Shown: positions 35,621 to 47,531 of the stretch, one piece after another
Position numbering within the stretch: the stretch's first letter is position 1
Layout of the letters: each line of letters opens with the position of its first letter
Source of the DNA: Hyalella azteca
Taxonomy: Eukaryota; Arthropoda; Malacostraca; Amphipoda; Hyalellidae
Direction of reading: 5' to 3'
Length of the DNA stretch: 64,000 nt
Assembly (NCBI RefSeq): GCF_000764305.2
Contig: NW_025941456.1
Span: 1 to 64,000, forward strand
Made by a program: the position numbers and the translations under genes
Notes under the pieces: model-generated
Told to the model about the DNA's origin: nothing
The model's input: only the letters and a program-made list of their open reading frames with translations
Databases searched by the model: none

Positions 35621-36498
35621 CGGACACTACACTGAAAAGTTGATGATTCATTTGTCCAAATAGTGATACTTTTGGCACGTAGCACTGATACGCTATTTAA
35701 CGGGACAAATTTGGATCAGGATGACCCACACAATTAAGGGCAATAAGTGCATCGCTATTTGGACAAAGTATTTTGATTTTTATGAGTGCAGTGCGGGCTT
35801 CGGCCGCAACCCCGGCCTCCAGTGTGGTCTTCGGCCGCCGGTAATGCAAATGCAATCAAAGATCTGAAGGCCTCGGACAAACTGGTGCAGAGACTGCGAA
35901 TAGTTATTGATGATATTAGTGAGCCATTCATAAGTTGTGCAAAGATCATCAATAGTATACATAAGGACTTCATTCGTGGTGTGCGGATTTTCAATAATGC
36001 ACAAGACACATTGTGTTCAGAATGAGTGCGAATGAAATAAATTTTTGAGGAGCTTCTTGATGACTTCTCCCTTCTTTAATAGACTTGTAATGTTGGAACC
36101 AGTAGGTAATCCTAATGATTAATTAATGTACAGCTAAACATACCGAAATATTTTTTCGGAAACTTTCATGAGTAAATTTTCTACATTTCATAAAGTGATT
36201 AAATGCAAATGTAAACAATAACTCAGTTTAGACTCTGATTTCTGTTTTCTGCTCCGCTGAATTGTCTGCTCTTCCTCGTACGAATAGCACATGCAACAAT
36301 AATTCAATTACAGCTCGTATCTCTGCGCAGCTGCACTGCTGTAAAATTCCAGAATCAAAGGGTGCTTTGTTCTATACAATTTTCACGTTTTCGCTGCAGA
36401 AGAAATTCCCGATGAATACAAAAGAAAATTGCAGTCGTGGATTTGGAATCTGGATGATAGTATCGCTCACACGTAACGCTGCAGGCTCCGAGCGTTCT
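35621..36498. other. Unique sequence, nothing recognised
   Basis: It contains the isolated minisatellite relative at 35795-35838 and a pair of inverted 13-mers, TTTGTCCAAATAG and CTATTTGGACAAA, about 100 bases apart. No exon. Confidence 0.4.
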
Positions 36499-36643
36499 GG
36501 GGCCATACTTTAAAAAAAAGTTAAGAGATCGTAAATTCATTAGCCAATCATTGACGGCCTTTGAAGCAAACTCCATCAATCATAGACAGGAAAATAGAGC
36601 GCAAGTACTTACGTTCACTTAGCGAATTTGAAAGTATGGCCCC
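36499..36643 (+). mobile_element. MITE of the GGGGCCATACTTTCAAAA family, copy 4
   Basis: At 145 bp, its ends read GGGGCCATACTTTAAAAA and TTTGAAAGTATGGCCCC, and the outer bases CT and AG extend the palindrome. The interior keeps AGCCAATCATTGACGGCC. A minus-strand frame passing through it gives the same NDWLMNLRSLNFF peptide seen at other copies. Confidence 0.92.
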
Positions 36644-36645
36644 AG

Positions 36646-36842
36646 GTCGGTAACGATCCTACTAGTAAATCTGTAACGATCGGTCGGGAACGATCCTACA
36701 TGCAGGTTGGTAACGATGCTGCATGTAGGTTTGTTACGATTCTGCATTTAGATCAATAAAGAACCTATATGTAGGTAAGTAGCGGCCTTATTTGCATGTC
36801 TGTAACGATCTTATTCGCAAGTCTGTAACGATCTTATTCACA
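36646..36842. repeat. Degenerate repeat of about 29 bp, GTAACGATC type
   Basis: GTCTGTAACGATCTTATTCG and GTTGGTAACGATGCTGCATG are examples. About seven diverged units follow the MITE directly. Confidence 0.8.
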
Positions 36843-37189
36843 ATTAGAATCCAAGAAGTTTGTTTGTTTGGAGCCATACAAATATTCTCTGTATACAATT
36901 AGAATCCAAGAATAATAATTTGCTGGGGAAATATGGGAAATTTCCCAGATTTTTGATTGCGTAGGTTTATAAAGAAAAAGATTTTATTCATGAAGCTAAA
37001 GAAGAGGTTAAGGGTGAAAATCTTCGAAAAAAATAAACAATAAGGTTTTTCATATAAATTAAATCAATTAGTTCTTATCCACTAGAAATTGTGAACAGAT
37101 AAGTATTTATTACTCTGCCTTTTGCCTGTAAATTTAGGTTTTTAATTTATGTATTTTTTTTTAATCCAAACTTTGTTAACTTCTGATTG
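36843..37189. other. AT-rich sequence before the tail fragment
   Basis: The phrase ACAATTAGAATCCAAGAA occurs twice, near 36841 and 36896. Otherwise nothing is recognisable. Confidence 0.4.
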
Positions 37190-37320
37190 TATTTGTGTTC
37201 TATATTCATCGAACTGACGATGGGGCTGGACTTCGAAACGTTTTCAGTAGAGATATGCTGAATTTTTGTGGAGTTTTCTTCGCTTTTAAATTTCTGGTGA
37301 ATCTGCGCTTTAAGCAATCC
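37190..37320 (+). mobile_element. Retroelement-like tail fragment with CTGACGA hairpin
   Basis: The sequence contains GAACTGACGATGGGGCTGGA followed by CTTCGAAACGTTTTCAGTAG, then a T-rich stretch with GTTTTCTTCGCTTTTAAA. Diverged relatives lie at 41510-41630 (same strand) and 43480-43600 (opposite strand). The CTGANGA plus hairpin plus GAAA layout recalls hammerhead ribozymes of Penelope-like retroelements, but the bases next to the core do not pair properly. I call it a dispersed family with a possible decayed ribozyme. Confidence 0.5.
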
Positions 37321-39734
37321 AGTGACATTACTAAATATAACGCAACATGCATGATGTACATGTAAATTTATCTATCACTTCAAAAATGCATGATTTACTT
37401 CAAGTCATATAAGATCAGATTTGAATTTCTTAACTCTGTTTCACGCACTGAACTGAATTTTAAATAATTATTTCAAGTTTTTCTGTAGTCTGGAAGCAAG
37501 TTTGCAACTTAGGACGCGTGCAGCTGGCAAGAAGCAGCAGTTTTTCTGAATTTGATTTAATTTCATAGCTACATATTTTCACATTCTTGATTCCGTTACA
37601 CATCAAATAAATATTTCTCAAACCTTGTAGGTATCGCTAAATTTTATCAATGAGTTTATGTTTTTGAGCGATAAAAGAAAAGATTTTATTCGAATTGTAA
37701 ACTGCACTTTGAATTCAGAATTCAGGAATTTAAGATGTCGAATGAAGATTCCTGTAAAGCCTCAATGTGCAGTGAAGCTTTACTGGAAATATCCTTGGTT
37801 TCGTCAAAGACTACAACTTCAGTTGAAGAAATTGTCAAGTCCGATGTTGTTGCTCTCTGATTAATTTATTTTTGGATCCAAATACACTTTCTTCATCTTT
37901 CTAGCAGCCTCAGAATCTTTAAATCTAAAACATGTATCATGACTTCACATACTAAACTTTAATCAGTGGAAGGGCTTATCTCTATAATCAGGATAGTATT
38001 CAGTATAAATTTTATTGCATATTCCTTATATGTTCGAGCACGAATAGCGGTGCTCAGAACAAATTTTAAATTTTTCGCAACCATACTGAATGCCAGTTGT
38101 TTTAGATCCCGGCATTGCCAAGCAATAAAATTTCCAATGCAAATAAACATCATCATTTCTACGAATTCCATTTAGAATTCTTAAAAGACGTAAAATTTAG
38201 TTAGATTTTGCGCATATATCTTAGCTGCAATCCAAAGCTACCAACATTCGGGAGCTGCCGTGATACGCCGTCGGTGAAATGATGAATTTTTAGCGTAATT
38301 AAGTGTAGATTTACTATACAACTTGCTGTATATAGTAAATCTACAGCTATACAACTTGCTTGACTGGATCAAGTGATATTCATTTAGTGATAAGGCGCTT
38401 CTGAGGTGAAAATGGCTGATTTAGCAGGATGGTGTGGCCTTGACGCAACTGGCTACATATTAAGCTGAAAATTATGGCAAGTTGTCTCTGTGTGAGGTAA
38501 ATTGTAAACTATTTTCCTCTATACTCAAACTGTTTGACTAATTTTTAAACATCTTGTCGTGGCGTACACGTTACCGCGATTAATACGTGGTAACCACTTC
38601 ATAATACCCTTGCGTGATCGTATAGCTTGTTGGTACACGGCCTTTGGATTATAAAATAATACGCAAGTAATTCGGGACCATAAACTCAATGCTCACAAAT
38701 GGGACATTGTGCACGAGACTTCTTTATTTGACTTCCACAAATTGACTAACTCCTATCCGAATATTGTATCTAACGACACGTCCTTCTCCAAAGAACCATT
38801 TGTTTGACTAACATTTGAGAAACCTTCAAAACAAATATAGAAAATTAAAGATGAGCTCAGAAAGCTTCAGAGTAGCAAAGATATATACAGATTTAAATAA
38901 ACAAATAATTATTATACGGTATGACGATCATAACAACCTTATTCACAATAATGATTAATTGATTAGTTAACAAAGAAATGGATACCTTTGAACATACGAG
39001 TATATCATGTATTTACAACACTATGCTATGCTATGCACTATTGCTTTTCGATATTTAACATGAATATACGTAAACTCGCCAATTCTCCACAATTTGTTAG
39101 TCTTAAATTATTCACTGCTCAACAGGTGTTCCATGTGAAGCTCATGGGCATCAAATTATCTTGATGAAACTGATAGAAGACTGATATCTTGGTATGAATA
39201 TTTGCAAGCTCCACAGACATTTTATTTAACTTCAAACACCGAAATAATTTCTTAGTCCTACGAGCTTCTGTTTTTGTAGTGCACGCCTGGCTCATCACTA
39301 AATGTAGAAGCTTCATCGCGCTTATAAGGGATAGCAGTCACAGAGGAGTCATTGATGTCTTTCACAACTGCCTACTTTTCAACGATTATATCTCACATCA
39401 TTTTTTAGCCCAAAAATCTTACCAGTTAAAAAATCTGCGCAATTTTTTGTTGTAAATTTTTAGCTCAAAAATGACTGGTTTCTAGGCAGTATTTGGCCGA
39501 TAAGAAGATAGAAAATTTAGCTCGCATGGTGGTTTGAGGACTTTGAAGCACACCAATTTGAAAAAGAAATTTTCATAATGATTAGAGACAAATTCAAACT
39601 TTTAAATGAATATCTTCAGGGATTATTTGATATCCTGGAAAACGTTTAGAAGTAGAAAATTTTTTATTCGTATGAAAGTATGAATTAGGCACCAATACGC
39701 GCACAAAAAAATGCATATAGGAAATATTTTACAG
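37321..39734. other. Unique AT-rich sequence
   Basis: It holds one perfect hairpin (listed at 38305) and otherwise short meaningless frames. Confidence 0.4.
38305..38344. repeat. Perfect 14-bp stem hairpin
   Basis: GTAGATTTACTATA at 38305-38318 pairs exactly with TATAGTAAATCTAC at 38331-38344 across a 12-base loop. The loop word CAACTTGCT is repeated just downstream. It could be a very short inverted-repeat element or a cruciform; no coding gene is next to it. Confidence 0.8.
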
Positions 39735-39892
39735 TTCATTGTCGTGAACGAATTCCTTGGAGCATCACGTCTTGGGCTTCGTCCAAGACCAGGCACGATC
39801 AGCAGCTCGACCGAGCTCTATTTATTCAAGGCACACTTGAATAACTTCAGGCAGTGGCTTCCTTGCAACGGAAATTACTTCAATACCGAGCA
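39735..39892 (+). CDS. Possible isolated exon, product unknown
   Basis: A segment of 158 bases with better base balance than its surroundings runs from a good acceptor, ATATTTTACAG, to a good donor, CAGTGAGT. It is open in one frame, ending LYLFKAHLNNFRQWLPCNGN before YFNTE. Phase rules out a direct join to carboxypeptidase exon 2, since that would hit a stop after three codons. I do not recognise the family. It may be chance. Confidence 0.25.
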
Positions 39893-40611
39893 GTGAGTGG
39901 TGGCAGATAATTCACGGCATGCCGCGTAGCCTGGCTACATCGAAATAAGTAGACCCCCTCGACGCCATTCAAGGGACAAGTTCGAGGTACATTTACGGCC
40001 GCATTGCCACTCTAAGTCTTCAACTTGATGAACTTCATCTAAGTTTGCGGAGCTGCTCACTACACGGACTGATCCCTAGTCTTATTTTAGGTATGTACTT
40101 TTATAATTAGTTTCCCTAAATTTAAATTTAAATAAAAAATTAACAGCAATGTTAACACTTAGTAAATTCGCTTTACCTTCATCGATAACATTTTATTGAC
40201 CAATCAACAGAGAAACCCCAAATTCCATGAAAGAGATTAAGCCGAAGTACATACAAAACGAGCCAAGGAACATAAAAATCTATCGATAAATTTTTTCAAG
40301 CGGATAAAAACTGTGAGCACTGTTAAGACATGGTTGGTTGTCGCTTTATAAAGTTGTAGATATTCCCCGTCTTTAAATTTTAGGCACGAGAGTTGAAATA
40401 AATATCTTCATATCACACTCAGCCTGAGTTGCGTCACACTATTAAGCGTGAGTGAGCCGAGCCGTTGGCCACAGATTTTATTTTAAACTAGCCCTGGACC
40501 CAAAGCTCAACCTAAACATGCGTAGCTACACTTGGCCTCAGAGCTACTAAGTCTCAGACCACGGTAGAAACGTCGCATGCCGCAACACCTACTGTGGATA
40601 GGCTTCAAGCC
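39893..40611. other. Unique sequence, nothing recognised
   Basis: Slightly GC-richer just after the possible exon, then AT-rich. No further exon is identifiable. Confidence 0.35.
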
Positions 40612-40868
40612 ATAGCGCCGCATGTCTGCAGCCACTGCTAAAGTCAGTATAGACTTCATGGATTTGCAACCGTGCAGCCATTGACTGCATCCACTTAATC
40701 ACTTCATCCGCCTCCCCACCTCGCTGCTGCTAGTGAGGTTAGGTTAGGTCCGGTTAGGCCTGTTTAGGTGGAGAGCTGGTATAAGTGTGTCTGTAGGGCC
40801 AAGCTGGGGTCGCAAATCCACGAAGATTATACTGACTTGAGAAAAAGGCTGCGGACTTACGGCGCTAT
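40612..40868. mobile_element. Inverted-repeat element with 60-bp arms
   Basis: The left arm (40612-40671) starts ATAGCGCCGCATGTCTGCAG and ends GGATTTGCAACC. The right arm (40808-40868) is its reverse complement with several differences. The loop holds a short TTAGG-like run at 40737-40768. The size and structure fit a MITE or foldback element. No transposase is present and the superfamily is unknown. Confidence 0.75.
40737..40768 (+). repeat. Short interstitial TTAGG-like run
   Basis: GGTTAGGTTAGGTCCGGTTA followed by GGCCTGTTTAGG contains four TTAGG words, the usual arthropod telomere unit. The words are few and imperfect, and they sit inside the loop of an inverted-repeat element, so this is not a telomere. 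Confidence 0.55.
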
Positions 40869-40959
40869 TTATTAAACACTTAATTGCATTAGCTGCTCTA
40901 CCCTGTTGCATCCACGCTCCCGGAAGTGAATATTATAAAAACGTTGGTATTGCTGCTTA

Positions 40960-41278
40960 CATGTGTCGTGCCGAAATCGCGAAATTGCCGATTCTATGGA
41001 ATCGGAAGTCAGTTTGCCGTGTCTGTAGAAAAGCATTTCTATACTATAGGAATCTGGGGGTATAGGTCAGTCAGCCAAGTTCTTTTCTTTACTATTTCTA
41101 TATAAAGGAACTTGACCAAACGTGACCTAACTTTTTCTAACTCTGTCGATTTATGTTCTAACTCTAACTTTAACGTCCGATTTTCTGAATCAGCAACGAA
41201 ATGCTGATTTTACAGATTGGGCAAACTGGCTGCCGATTCCATAGAATCGGCGATTCCGCGATTTTGGCTCGACACATG
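40960..41278. mobile_element. Second inverted-repeat element, arms about 60-90 bp
   Basis: The left arm reads CATGTGTCGTGCCGAAATCG then CGAAATTGCCGATTCTATGG, and the right arm is its inverse ending CGACACATG at 41278. The inner word CCGATTCTATGGAATCGG is itself a palindrome, so each arm can fold alone. Pairing continues weakly inwards around AGCATTTC. Non-coding. Confidence 0.8.
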
Positions 41279-41509
41279 CACACCAGTAGAATGCGGTGGG
41301 TGGACCTGCACAATTCCAGAATGAAAAATCTTGCCGCGAAGTTCAGCAACTCTCATGTAGAAATTACGCAACGCAATATAATGACGTTTATGCAACGCAA
41401 CGCCATATAACGACGTTTGTTAATTAATGTGTGATGCGCAAAACAATATTGTTGAACCAAAAAAGAACTCAGGTTTGAATATTTTGAGCAGAAATTTAAT
41501 TTTTTCCAT

Positions 41510-41630
41510 GTATTATGCTTGTATTTTTCAAGTTTTTGAACTGATGAATAAACTGATCTCTGGCATGTTTTCGATGAAGATATGGTAAATTTTCTCGGGA
41601 CTTTTTTGCTTCTAATTTATTGATTTTTAA
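41510..41630 (+). mobile_element. Diverged retroelement-like tail fragment
   Basis: TTGAACTGATGAATAAACTG followed by CATGTTTTCGATGAAGATAT and a TTTTGCTTCTAATTTA stretch matches the layout of the fragment at 37190-37320 with many changes. The hairpin has decayed. Confidence 0.4.
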
Positions 41631-43479
41631 TAACAATGCGTTTATGATAACTGTTCAATGGGGCTCCATTTTGTACAGTTATCTATATTACAATCAGACA
41701 AAGCTTTTAACAAGTAAGCTATAGCATTATAACCTGTGACCGTATGAAATGGAGAGCATCCTCTATTATACCAGGCAGTTGGTTTCAATGTATTTTTAGC
41801 GAGACATATAACTCCATATCTCCTGATAAAGTGCCTCGTAATATCTTAATAATAACAGTCACAATTTTTGTTTAATTACATTAAATTTCTTTTTGGTACC
41901 TCGAGCAGCAAACTGCGTTGTTATCTATAGCGTCTTCTTCGAAATTTTGCCAACTTTTCCGAAATTTGAATCTCAATAAGAGATTCATGAGCACATTGCT
42001 GGTAAATATTCTTACGTAGCTATTGTAAATAACCTTAATTGAAAATACCCCATTGAGATAGAACTGCCACGTGTATAGCTGAAAGTGGCTGATATGAGCC
42101 TGAAAATGTTGTTTTGTTCTTTTGCACTCAAGAAATTATCTATCTCAGGTATGATAGAGTGAAATTCAATATAAATAATATTTATTCATCATTGTAATTC
42201 TAGCCCATCGCAAGAGTCTACTCTCTTAGTAGGCTTTCATTACAAAGTACAATCAAAAGCATATCAAAATAATTGCGTCCGAAGTCCATTTTTTCTTACT
42301 GGAAGATTAAACCTGATGAGGGTTTAGTCAGAGTTTAACTGGATGCACGATTGCATTTTCAAGCCACAGGCAGGCGGAGTTATCTAATCAGGCATGCAGC
42401 AGCTAACGAATGTTCTCATTGGTCAGTGTTGTTAGCGCTTGATTATTTGATATTTCTGGGCACTTTTATCAAGCAGTGAAGGCGTATCTTTGTAGCGCGC
42501 AATTACACCTAAATATTCATGTGTAAAGTACGAGGCAAAAAGAAGGTATTATTGCGTTATGAAACCTTCACTCCACTCGTACATCTGGTTTAATTGAGCT
42601 CTATTGTACGACCCAACGTTAGAATTTTTTCAGGAATGTAAACAAGATTTTGTGGCAGATCTCCAGAGACGATGTGAATCTGTGGCTGTTATTGCTTGTG
42701 CTTGGATAAAAGTAATTAAGTAACACTCTTTTTGTAAGCACACATAAAGATTCTTTTTATTTAATTTTATGAAGCTAGAATGTTTGAATGTTTTTTAATA
42801 TAATATGAAATTATAGTATTTAACAAATTTTATTGAATATTTTGCAATATGACCACAAAATAGCGAGTCACATTTTTATTGAAATGTTTCGGAGACCAAT
42901 TCCAACATCTGTTTATAATTTGGTAAGACATGCATAATAAAACGGGCGGTTAAATTCATCCAGTAAAGATTAAAACTGTAATAACCAATATAAAGAGAAG
43001 AAACGAAAACTAATTATCTGTTAACAATTTGAAGCGGATATACATTAAAATTGTTGTTTAGAAAAAATTTACCTCTAACAGTATGAAATAATTCCAAAAT
43101 CTTCAGATCGGAAATACCGGAGGTGAGATTTTAAATTTTGAAATCACTTCCGAACCCTGGTTCATCTCACTGTTCACTGTGAAGGAACACAGCTGGATGA
43201 GATGGATGAGCTAGTAGATTTCTAGAGCAATAATCCCTTATATCAATATAGATTGTATATCAATATCAATCCCCTAGAGCAATAATCCCTTATAATTGTA
43301 CAGTGTTCCGTCAATCTGATGTAGAGTTTAACAAAGCTAGTAAGACGTACGCTGACGCGCACTGCTCTCAATGTACTCGTAAGCCAGAAAAACAGCATCT
43401 AGACAGGAATATTTCTCAAAACTGACTAAAGAACTATCAAGTTCACTTGATTGCATAAATAACTAATTTATGAAGAGTT
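41631..43479. other. AT-rich sequence with one hairpin-GAAAC remnant
   Basis: On the minus strand near 42885-42915, GTTGGAATTGGTCTCCGAAA resembles the hairpin-plus-GAAAC motif of the neighbouring fragments. A phrase AGAGCAATAATCCCTTATA is duplicated near 43225 and 43275. No gene. Confidence 0.4.
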
Positions 43480-43600
43480 CAAAAGCAAAGAAAACAGCTA
43501 AAAATCACAATTTCTAATGAGAAAACACGTTTGCGAGTCCAGCTCCATCGTCAGTTCAAAAACCTAGAACACAAGTATAAACAATTAGCAATCAAAAACT
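43480..43600 (-). mobile_element. Retroelement-like tail fragment, minus strand
   Basis: Read on the minus strand it contains TTTTTGAACTGACGATGGAG and CTGGACTCGCAAACGTGTTT. It then has a tract ending in TTTTCTTTGCTTTTGAACTC, matching 37190-37320 in order. The GAAA of that copy is GCAAA here. Confidence 0.5.
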
Positions 43601-46386
43601 CACATCGGGGATATTGAAGCCTGAATCTTCAAATGAAAACAAATAAAAACGCAATAAACATGAGCAGATGAAATAATCTATTTACAATTTTGAGGGGATA
43701 GGAAGTAGTGACGAAATTTTCTAGACTTTTGTTTAAATATGTACAGGGATTCTAAAATTACAAAAAATATAAGAAAGACCTGATCACTTTTAAGCCAGAT
43801 TAATCATCATCAAATCAAGTAAACCTAGTCATTTGTAAGCAAGGGAGTAGTATGGGGGGATCGCGATCATTAAAATAGTAGCTTTTCAGCACTCATTACA
43901 GATCCTTCCTAATTTATCGAAATTACAGATCCAATTGCCAAAACTCTTTTGAAGGTCAAGGATAAAATTAGTAATTTCCTACGAAAAATTCAAGATTCCG
44001 CAGCAATTTCACTTGAAACTTACTTCAAACTTTATGCCTCTGGCTTATGCCCTGGTACGAAGCACAAAGACAGGAGTTATAGAACAGGAAACCTGCTTGG
44101 GCATCCCTCTCATTAAGCTTCACGAGCTCAAGCCGAGCCGCGTAACGTCCCGGTATCCGATAGTGATTTCAGAGTTTAGCCTCCATAACCGGTATATCTG
44201 ACCTACGAATCGGTTACAGGTCAAAATTTAGGTAAAAAGGCTATCCTGCTATTAACCTGATGCACAATTTCCAAAAATTGTTTAGACACGAATTTTTTAA
44301 TTTGGAGAAACATTAGGAACTCTGAATCAAATTCGAGTCAAGGGAGTAGTTGTCGGCGTAAAATATTACGGATAAATTCAAATTCAGCATTCATAGCTTT
44401 GAAGGCGTGGTGAATTTCGTAACAATATTAATGTGTAAATTAATGTTTGAATGTTTCAGCTTGAATCCTATTCGATTTAAATAAAATATTAAATAAATAT
44501 ATAAGCTAAAAAATCAGCGCCTAAGATAGTAAAAGCCGAAATTTCGAAAACTATAGAAGTCAGAAATTTACCATTTAATTTAGTCACTTATAAGTTGAGA
44601 AACGATAAGCTATTGTTGGCTTCCAGCTCCATAGTGAATTTAATTTATGGATATTTCAATTTAAGATACTCGAAGAAAAAACCCGGAGAGAGGAATGCCA
44701 TATGACTAGAAAGTTATCATCGGAAGTCAATTGTAAAAAATATGCTTGAAATTATTGTGGCAATTGGCCAGACAAAGCATAAAAAAAACACGTGAAAATA
44801 TTCACAACAGTAGGAGCAATGGGGAGACCAAGACTCAAATCTTCAATTTATTTACAAAATAGTCCAGCAAACGTGAATAAAGAATTAAAAAATCAATAAT
44901 TCCTGAAAATTCAAAAATCTCCGTTCGGACAGATGACCAGGTTGATATGAATTGGAATAGATATCTGCATCTTCTGTTGAAACAATATTAGTGAATAAAT
45001 GTTAAACATCTAATGAAGCCACTGTGGATTTCTGAAATTAAAAAATCAACCAATCAGCTAAGAAACCTTTACATATCGTCGACAGTATATTGGTTAGTTG
45101 TGGTTAGTCAAGTTTGAAATTCGAAGTTCATAAACAGGAAAAATTGCAAATAATACACAATTTAAAAAGCAAATAATAAATTTTATAATACACTCTGCAT
45201 TGCAGAAGGGCAAACAATCGAAACTTTTTTTAGGTTGAATAAAAAGCAAATGACAAGAAACCAAATACATACAACTCCTGTGAAATGATCTGGCATTGCA
45301 TTAGAAAACCCATCAAATTTTATCCCAGGAAACACTTTAGCAATGCATAAAAAACGCATGTATCAAATTTAGTGGGGGATACTGAAATGCTGATAGTATC
45401 CTCCGCAGACTTTCGCCCTCATTCTCGTGCATTTCTCGAGCCTTTATGGAAGCTTATATACGGGCGCCTCCACGGCCTGAATTTATACGCGGCCTCGGCC
45501 TCAGAATGCCAATGACGCAGCTCAGCTTCTTCAGCCTAATTGTTCCATCTGCTTTTTCTACACGGGACATTAATATTTCAGTCTTAATTTCTGTGAATCG
45601 TAACAAGACGATCTGAGGGGCTACAAATTAGTATTATTACTGTTGTGGATTAGAAAATGTACATCAAGTCACGAAAAATCGTCTTCTTTCAAATTAAGTA
45701 AGAAGATCCTGCTCATGGCCTAAGGAATTTCGTTTCAACTCCATCGAAACCTTTATTAGTTCTTGAAATAATTCCGCCTTTTTTTGCATTTGTATATATA
45801 ATCATTTTCAATTAATTTATTTTCATGTTAGGAATGAGCGCTGATATATGGTGACTCTGCTTAGTTCTGCAATTGAAAATAAAAGTTACTCATAACTCTC
45901 ACTATTTTAATGCAATTATGAAAACATAATCGCAGTTCAACATGAAATAATAGTATTTTATCACATTATTTTTATCTTAATAGCTATTTTTCCGTGAGTT
46001 ATGATGATCTGTTTGGTGTTTCCGTTAAACCCTACGAAAATTTTTACAACCGTTCTCGAATGCATAAATAATTTGCCTGTAGCTTATTTGGCAAGAATTT
46101 AATACGCCCGAACACATTGAAAATGAACTCCAGATAACTATACAGTTAAGACACAGGAAACAATTTCTGTGCTTGTGACTGAATTTTACGTTCGATAAAA
46201 CATGAAAGTTTAAAGTAAGGAAGATTAGTGAGCGGTCAACGTTGGAGTCGGTGACTTTGGATGATGACTTGACTCTACGTATTGATGAATATTTAATCAA
46301 GTCACGTATCAGTGGCCTAATTATAGCGTCCAAGATAAAATTTATAATTAGGTATTTATAAATTTTATGATGCAATTGGGAGCAAA
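43601..46386. other. Unique AT-rich sequence, nothing recognised
   Basis: About 2.8 kb of A/T-rich DNA. A 116-codon minus-strand frame at 46025-46375 has no recognisable family and low-complexity composition. I treat it as chance. Confidence 0.4.
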
Positions 46387-46515
46387 ATTGCGAGTGGCAA
46401 ACACTCTATATATAATTTCTATATAATATAATTTCTATTTAAAAATCGGTTATAAATGATGTTTCTATAGCTACAGCTCTTCTACAGAAACTCGAGAGTG
46501 TTTGCTACTCGCAAT
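46387..46515. mobile_element. Small MITE with ATTGCGAGTGGCAAACACTC ends
   Basis: The 21-bp ends at 46387-46407 and 46495-46515 are inverse with one mismatch. An extra partial end, TTGCCACTCGCAAT, follows at 46524-46537. Diverged relatives of its right two-thirds occur at about 48013-48103 and 49158-49250, inside the two copies of the tandem duplication. Confidence 0.8.
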
Positions 46516-47119
46516 TAATTGGGTTGCCACTCGCAATGAAGAACAATGTTGGATAAATTCGTTTTAATTAATTATCTCGCTTTCTTTATATTTGAAGTGA
46601 ATACGAAACAAACATTTCGCTGTTGACTGTAGCACAAGAAAATGTTCCGTTTTCTCTTGACCTTTTGATGACCGTTGATTCTTTTTTTATTTTATTTAGC
46701 TAAAAACACTTAGTTTCCTTGTTACGCTTCACAGTTCGTAAAACTGCCTGAAAGACAGCTTTAAGTGGTCTTTAAACCTACCCTCGATGGGCTCTTTTAT
46801 CTCGCCATGAAGAGTTGATGGAGAAGCTTTATTTTTTACTGATATTACAAAGTCTCATCACACGGTGATGCCGCAGCGGCAATATGAGCGACGTGTTATC
46901 AAGACGCCATGTCAGATCCTCTATAGTGTAGGAAGAAATTAAAAGTAACTATTCTTAATTAGTATTAGTTAGTATTAGTATTAGAGTATATTAGTTTGGG
47001 GAAAACAGCAAAATAATTCAAAGATGTGTAAGATTAAACAATTAAAATAGCGAAGTTGAAGAGTTTCTCACACTTCCAGGTACCTTATTGGGAAAATTCT
47101 GACAAATCCTGAATCAACA

Positions 47120-47343
47120 TGAAGCAGATTGAGTAGAAACAATACTATGGAAGACAGAAGTAAATTAATATAGCTTAAAATTTTCATTTGAGACTAAGGG
47201 AACACAAGAATAGAAGAAGAGTCTGGATAATTGAAGCAGATTGAGTAGAAACAATACCCCTGAAGACAGAAGTAAACTAATAGAGATTAAACTTTTCATT
47301 TGAGACTAAGGGAACACAGGAATAGAAGAAGAGTCTGGATAAT
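47120..47343. repeat. 112-bp tandem duplication, 2 copies
   Basis: The unit starts TGAAGCAGATTGAGTAGAAA at 47120 and again at 47232. Both contain TTTCATTTGAGACTAAGGGA and end in AAGAAGAGTCTGGATAAT. A handful of substitutions separate the copies. Confidence 0.93.
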
Positions 47344-47531
47344 GCAAGAGAGTAGCAGAAATTGACCGTTTCATTAAGATGAGCAGCCTAAAGCTATGGA
47401 TTTATTCATTGAAATTCAAAGCGAGCGCGGAAAGTCCTGCTTGTATCAGACCCCGTAATCCCTCTCGATCACGGTCGCCTCTTAAGATCTTCAGGCGCCT
47501 TACGTTTCTTCGGTTGCCGCTATAACGCGCA

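Noticed and set aside
34996..35685. 229-codon minus-strand ORF with glycine/arginine-rich repeats
   Set aside because: The 31-bp unit has no stop in any phase, so all three frames are open. Composition explains it.
39735..39892. Third exon of the carboxypeptidase
   Set aside because: Joining it in phase to exon 2 produces a stop after three codons, and the sequence does not resemble the M14 catalytic domain.
40737..40768. Telomeric repeat or chromosome end
   Set aside because: Only four TTAGG words, imperfect, in the loop of an inverted-repeat element with ordinary sequence on both sides.
46025..46375. 116-codon minus-strand ORF
   Set aside because: Low-complexity composition in AT-rich DNA and no family resemblance.
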